From: Balanoglossus misakiensis
Lineage: Eukaryota; Hemichordata
Length of the DNA stretch: 64,000 bases
Direction: 5' to 3'
Assembly: GCA_040954595.2 (NCBI GenBank)
Contig: JBECUI020000026.1
Location: forward strand, 62,001-126,000
The notes under the pieces are model-generated. The model did not search any database and was not told the DNA's origin. It saw only the letters and a program-made list of their open reading frames with translations. The position numbers were made by a program, and so were the translations under genes. Below are positions 58,981 through 64,000 of this stretch, piece by piece (position 1 is the first letter of the stretch; the number at the start of each line of letters is the position of its first letter).

Positions 58981-59690
58981 AGGGGGGGGGGGGGGGGGTT
59001 ACTCAAACATTTATAACACCCAGCAACTTTTGGTACTGGCAGGGTTTGTCCTCCAATGATTTCAACATCCTGCTAGGAATACAACCTCTCCTCAACTTTA
59101 TAAATATAGGGCATGACATTGCAGGTTTTTTGAGAACACTGTTTAAAATAACCCTCATCAAGCCTGTTAACTTATTTAGACAGACTATTATCCAGAATGA
59201 AACGAAACATGGATGCAATAAAAAGATCTTGTGCAATAAAAACCAAGTTGATCATAACAATTATTTGCTAAGTACAACATGTACATCACTAATAGAAGTT
59301 ATGGCTATAAGCATAAACCTGTTTGTTTTGCTATCTTCACTATTCATATTATCTGACTATATTAATACATTTGCAAGCATACTGTTTCAGACATAGCGAA
59401 TTTGATAAACATCTACAAATATATTTTTACCTGTTGAAGTTATCAAAATCCAGACACTTGACAAAAGGACATTTTTCATCCCCTCTATAGATTGATAGTC
59501 TAACATAGCAGGCAATCTGTTTTTAACAACTGCAGAAGCCTTCATAAAAAGTTGTTGGCCAGAATGAAAGCTTAGGGGGACGTAGGATTTCCTACTTTTT
59601 AGGTTATTTTTTCTATGGCCCCAAAAAGCTATGACAAAAAATTGATGACCCCCTTGGAATTTATAATTCCCCCCCCCCCCTATCATACCC
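58981..59690. other. Segment bounded by a G-run and a C-run
   Basis: GTGTTATTGGGGA, a repeat-family landmark, runs into a long interrupted G tract. About 700 bp later a run of C (59,669-59,681) is followed by ATCATACCCTGTCCATATTC. The homopolymers on opposite strands look like the ends of an inserted element, but no other terminal repeat is seen. A 142-codon frame (58,968-59,396) starts at the G tract and shows no domain. Confidence 0.45.
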
Positions 59691-60010
59691 TGTCCATATT
59701 CTTATAAATGTCAATAAATGCCATACAGTCCTGTATGTTTTGTTTTGAGCTAATATTATGAATTTTCTATTTTTATTGTTTTGTCTTTTACTGCATTATT
59801 GGTAAAGAAAAATCTTCCTTTCTGAAAGCCATAGTTTTTGTTCAAATTGCAAATTGTTGTGAAATTGGTATATTTATAATTTTGAGCAATTTTGTAATTT
59901 TTGCTCAGAATGCAGATTCCTAGGGGGGTAACCCAAGTAAGGTGTTGTAAAAGAATTGTTTAAAAAATAAAAATATATTTGTAGATGGTTATCAAATTCG
60001 CTGTGTCTGA
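59387..60010. repeat. 43-bp inverted repeat pair enclosing ~540 bp
   Basis: TCAGACATAGCGAATTTGAT and AACATCTACAAATATATTTTTA (59,387-59,429) are present inverted at 59,968-60,010 with two mismatches. The enclosed DNA includes the C-run and a GGTCCCAT-family fragment. This could be a recent inversion or the ends of a small element. Confidence 0.75.
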
Positions 60011-60368
60011 AAGCGCTTGTCAGATTGCTTTGAACTTTGACAGGAATGTTCCTTGTAGTGATTTAAGTAAGATGGTGTACAATTATAGTGATTTTTGCAT
60101 ATTTGTGTTTTTGCCACTTTTGAACAAATGTAGTTTTGTTTAACCCCCATCTTACCCTATCCATATTCAAATAAATATGAAAAGAAATTTCTCACAGATA
60201 TTATTTACTTTGATAATACTATCATTTGTGCAACATCTAATCAATCAAACAGTCAATAATCATAAATTGGGAGTTCAAAAATATCTATAAGGGAGATTTA
60301 AAACCCCGTTAGCAACAACTGTTTGCCATGTTTTCAGTATTAATGTTTTGTGTAGCTTCTGCAGTTTT

Positions 60369-61060
60369 TAGGTCCCATATGGTATGTACCATGGGCCTTA
60401 TGGAATCAGTTGCGTCTGTATTTATGTATGGATGTACTGTATTTTCGCGAGTTAAATTTTTCGCGATATCGAGAGAGGCCACTGTTTCGCGAGTATTAAT
60501 TTTCGCGTTCTCTTATTTCATTCACTGCATCGTTATCTTCAAAAACAATTTATGCGACTTTTTATTTTCACGTTATTTTGGCTCTCGCGTATTTGGCGAA
60601 AATTAATTGCTCGCGAAAATAAAGTGTTTTACAGTATGTCTGTCTGTTTGTATGGATGTATGTCTGTATGTCCGTCCACATCTAAAACTTGAAAACCGTT
60701 GTGCATATCACCTCGATATTTGGTGTGCAGATGCAGGCTGGGCTGTAGATTGGAGTTTGTTAACATGAAAATGTCATTACCAAATATATGCAAATTAGCT
60801 GGAAAATGTGAAATTGGTCAAAACTCGCAAAATTCAACAACTGCTGGTCAGATTGATTTGGAAATTGGTATGCAAGTACCTCATGCCTACCTCATACAGT
60901 CCTGTATGTTTTGAGCTAATTTTGATTTTCTATTTTTGATGCATTTGTTTGTATTTTTCAACATTATTGGTAAAAAATCTTCATATGAATCTAAAATTAC
61001 CGTCGAATCATCCAGTGTGAGTTAGCACTGTAATTAGCAAAAGTTATAAATCCACAGTTA
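60369..61060 (+). repeat. GGTCCCAT repeat unit interrupted by a MITE
   Basis: TAGGTCCCATATGGTATGTACCATGGGCC opens the unit, read in two pieces as a hairpin. The unit is cut at 60,435 by a MITE and resumes at 60,637 with TGTCTGTCTGTTTGTATGGA, then TTTGGTGTGCAGATGCAGGC and TGAGCTAATTTTGA. Confidence 0.75.
60435..60636. mobile_element. ~200-bp TA-flanked MITE with TTTTCGCGA arms
   Basis: Left end TACTGTATTTTCGCGAGTTA and right end CTCGCGAAAATAAAGTGTTTTACAGTA, read in pieces, are inverted. Internal CGCGAGTATTAATTTTCGCG and GGCGAAAATTAATTGCTCGCG arms also pair. It interrupts a GGATG-TATGTCTG tract of the host repeat, consistent with insertion at TA as mariner-type MITEs do. It has no coding capacity. 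Confidence 0.82.
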
Positions 61061-62327
61061 CCCAGCAAATTTGATATAATGCTTCACATAGGTATTGGTT
61101 TTGAACATCCTTCAGAAAGGGTATGAATATTTTAAAAATTTTACTGTTGCAACCCAGACTAGTTTATTTCTGAATAAACAGAGAAATGACAACCGGATAG
61201 ATTATTCTTCTGTACTAAAGACATATGCAGACACAAGAAATAGTCTGAACATTTTCAGTACATTACTAAAACAGTGTAGGTACATTGTACTATAAACTGA
61301 GGAAGATTAGTGACTATTGTTTGCCAAAAATGGTCCCAAGTCATTTCTCAAGCATAGCAGAATAGTAGCTTTGAGTAGCAAAGTGTGATGATTTAAAATG
61401 TAAAAGGACAACACCAATCTCTAGCTCTGCTCTCAGCACTGCAAAAGTTATCTGACAGGTAGATAGATGTTCAGTCATCCTATGTCTGTCAACATTTTTC
61501 TTTTCTGAAATCACTGGCGCAAGTGCTTTTAAAATTGGTGTGCAGGTTTCTTGGGGTGGCGAAGTAATGTGTGTTCAAATTGTGTTGAATTCTGCATATT
61601 TGTAGTTTGGAACAAGTTTTTTGCTGTTTTTGGAAGAAAAAAGCTAAGCTCGTAGATTACTTTGACTATGCAGGTTTCTAGGTATGACACAAGTTGTTTC
61701 TTCAAAATATGGTGAAATTTGCATATTTGGGGGGAAATTTTCTCTGAAATTTAGTATTGATCTCCCTGAGGTATATGACATAATCTGTAATTTTGTATTT
61801 TGGAGACAGTTGCCTTTTTGTACAAACAAAAAATCTTGTCAGAATATGCATGTCTGATTGCCATGTCCACAGGGTTGATCTACTTTTATTTACATTATAA
61901 CCGAATCTGTAAAGTTTTCATAATGATCTTTAAAATAGGTACGTCTAATTGTTTTGATCTTTGGTATGAATTGTCCCTTGGTGATCTTAGTCAATGCTTT
62001 TGAAATTCCGCTGAATATTGCATTATTATTTTGTCTGAGTCTGAAGAGTAGTCATCATCTCTGAAACCCCTTGACCTAAGTCAGGTGTCAAATAGTACAA
62101 TTTGCAGATTTGTTGCATTGGAGATATTGTTGCAGTTTTTGAAATTCAAGATGGCTGCCAATGTCTGTGTTAACTCTATGGAAAAACATTTATGTAAATA
62201 CTTTTCTGAAAACAAGGCGGTGAACATCACATTTTTGTTTACAAACAGTAATAGAAATAGCTATCATTGTTTCTGAAAATCCTAACTTGTAGGATTCTTT
62301 TTCAATCTCTGGCATCAGCAGAGACAA
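61060..62327. other. Weakly repetitive, no gene recognised
   Basis: Contains scattered modules of the GGTCCCAT family (GGTTTCTAGGTATGACACAA, AATTTGCATATTTG) and unique-looking AT-rich DNA. Open frames of 60-70 codons carry no motif. Confidence 0.5.
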
Positions 62328-62331
62328 TTAA

Positions 62332-63064
62332 GGTGGCATTGCATGAAAAGTTGTGATTTTTGCCAAATTTTACTTTTTTACATAAATCGGTAGGCCTAAT
62401 ACTCACCCACATCCTGACTAATACGTCTTGGCGGAAATGGTGCACAATCACCCCCAAATAGCACTTTTCTGAATGAGTTCACAGCTTAACAAATAGGTGT
62501 CAACAATGCAAATGGCCGTTTTTCTCGGTTTGCATTTTCGCTGCTTTTGACAACTTCGGACTAAAATAGCTTCGCCCTGCATTGGCCGAATTTGCTCAAA
62601 TTTTGACAGGGAATTGTGTATGACCCATCCAACAAAACGCTAGTTTTGTATGTCGATAAAGTGTCCCTGGCGGGAATAAACTCTGATTCAATACAACTCA
62701 CCGTGAATTTGATCAAATTTTCAGAAAATCTAACTTTCAAACGCTGTTACTCCTCAATGGAAGCAGATAACGCAAAACAAAATTAGCGTTTTTTTGCACG
62801 TGTACTTAAGTTTCGAATGACATATTAAGATGCATGATGCATGGTCAACTTTTTTACCTATTTTAAATTTCATGACATAATATCAAAAAATGGGTTTTTT
62901 CGCCCAAAATTGCCACCATTTCCGGGGATCAATAATATTTGTAACTCAAACAAAAGTTCAAAATCTCAGCTTCCAGAATATATATGGTTTATGGGGGTTT
63001 AAACTTTGTCTTTGATGAGAAATAGGCCTCTGAAAAAGTCTCGACGGTTTCATGCAGTGCCACC
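62332..63064. mobile_element. 733-bp TTAA-flanked non-autonomous element
   Basis: TTAA (62,328-62,331) precedes GGTGGCATTGCATGAAA. The inverse of GGTGGCACTGCATGAAA precedes TTAA at 63,065-63,068, giving a 17-bp terminal inverted repeat with one mismatch. The interior has no long frame and is not an overall palindrome, unlike the 48.4-kb family. It is a third family with TTAA targets in this window. Confidence 0.87.
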
Positions 63065-63349
63065 TTAAACAACTCTATAAAAAGTCTTATTGCTTAGTAC
63101 TGGCACGAGGTGGTAAAAAGATGTGCAGCTTTTGACTTATTACAGGCTTACACTTTGTTAGTAATATGAGTCCCTATTGGTATTGTGCTGGGTTTTTAGG
63201 AGCTTGGGCCCCATTCCCTGGATATTTTTTACACCTTGCTCTGAAAACCTGCCACACCTATGCTTCTTCAATTTGTCACAGTTGTCCTTGCCAATGAGTG
63301 TGCACCTTGAAATTCAAATCAGTCATTTGACCTGGCAGCCATATTCAGT

Positions 63350-64000
63350 TGAAATTGTTAAATAAATGCAAATTAGCTGGGAAAATTTGAAATTGGTCAA
63401 AACCACTGGTCAGATTGATTTGACAATTGGTATGCAAGTACCTTATGTCAACCACATACAGTCCTGTATTTTGAATAGTTTGAATGTTCTATTTTTATGC
63501 ATTTTTTGCCTTTTTCCTCATTTTTGGTAAAACATCTACTTTTCTAAAATTGATGAGACGACTTCTTTGAAATTTAGTATGAAGCTTCATATAGGTGATA
63601 TGAGTTAGCATACTTTTGTTAAAATGTTGCAAAATTTGCATATTCATAATTTTGGAGCAATTTCGGCCGTTTTTGAATTTTTTTTTTAAACCGGTTGTTA
63701 CATTGCTTTGAAATTTGTTAGTCATATTAGGGGTAGCCCAAGTAAGATTTGCATGTATGTTTTTCAAATCAACTTGATGAATTGAATAGTATATTTTTGG
63801 GATGATTTTTGCCATTTTTGGTCAAAACTCTTCTCAGAACCCCCCACAGTACGTGAAATATCCCATGAATCACTCTGGTTTGTACAACCAGAGATTACTC
63901 GGTCAAACCAGGCAAAGTTCACATGTGTAGAGAAAATTGTAGACCACTAATACAAATTTTGAGAGCATGCTTTAAAGGCGAATCTTATTGTCAATTACCA
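63350..64000 (+). repeat. Degenerate GGTCCCAT-family modules at the right edge
   Basis: GCAAATTAGCTGGGAAAATTT, CATACAGTCCTGTATTTTG, TTTGAAATTTAGTATGAAGC and TTTTTGCCATTTTTGGTCAA occur in the family order without the GGTCCCAT start. A small hairpin CTCTGGTTTGTAC/AACCAGAG lies near 63,871. It continues to the window edge. Confidence 0.6.

Larger units (their letters stand above)
54555..59000 (+). repeat. Diverged tandem duplication, copy 2
   Basis: Partner of 48,066-52,000 at an offset of about 6.5-7.3 kb. It carries E2 and E3 units, the empty TTAA site at 54,899-54,902, a private ~610-bp insert (about 55,130-55,740), a deletion near 56,055, and the TTA-flanked element at 56,362-57,144. Homology continues through TAGGTCCCATTTGGTGCAGG at 57,842 and the next unit at about 58,338. 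Confidence 0.85.

Noticed and set aside
58968-59396. 142-codon frame starting beside the G-run
   Set aside because: It opens in a homopolymer and ends at the inverted repeat. Composition and content give no support for a protein.

Overview
The window reads as nuclear DNA of a metazoan, most likely a marine invertebrate deuterostome (amphioxus- or hemichordate-like). The call is tentative. It rests on AT-rich non-coding DNA full of small foldback elements, fragments of Jockey/L2-type LINEs, GT-AG spliced exons and a ZNF862/KIAA1586-like gene. No bacterial operon, rRNA, tRNA or CRISPR locus was recognised.

Layout. (1) 1-23,907 is one uninterrupted satellite array. Its basic unit is about 78 bp (26 codons, 28% GC). 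The array contains truncated units, sequence subfamilies, ~509-bp higher-order repeats and multi-kilobase copy-pastes at offsets of about 2.0, 4.9 and 6.7 kb. It runs off the left edge and ends abruptly inside a unit at 23,907. (2) 23,908-28,800 is gene-poor, with simple repeats, C and G homopolymers and two copies of a TTAA-flanked foldback MITE. (3) 28,800-33,650 is a nest of retroelements. A decayed LINE (endonuclease tail plus reverse transcriptase) is split by a 576-bp TTAA-flanked element and flanked by diverged direct repeats. A second, L2/CR1-like LINE 3' end sits inside a ~225-bp tandem repeat. (4) 33,900-35,010 holds three minus-strand exons of a ZNF862/KIAA1586-like gene with good splice sites but two frame breaks. 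(5) 37,338-37,734 is a plus-strand Pro/Ala/Gln-rich exon. (6) 38.5-47.9 kb is dominated by inverted repeats. The largest is a ~3.97-kb foldback whose arms are tandem ~165-bp units (40,935-44,904). (7) 48.0-59 kb is a diverged tandem duplication. Each copy carries two short exon-like units bordered by conserved AG and GTAAGC splice signals. Differences between the copies expose two transposon insertions with their empty sites (TTAA and TTA targets). (8) The rest, to 64 kb, is a degraded family of ~500-bp GGTCCCAT repeats with two more MITEs.

In short, this is a satellite edge and transposon graveyard with little live coding sequence. The most useful signals are structural: nested duplications and empty sites that identify target-site duplications, the giant palindrome, the hierarchical satellite, and the repeated exon-like modules whose function is unknown.
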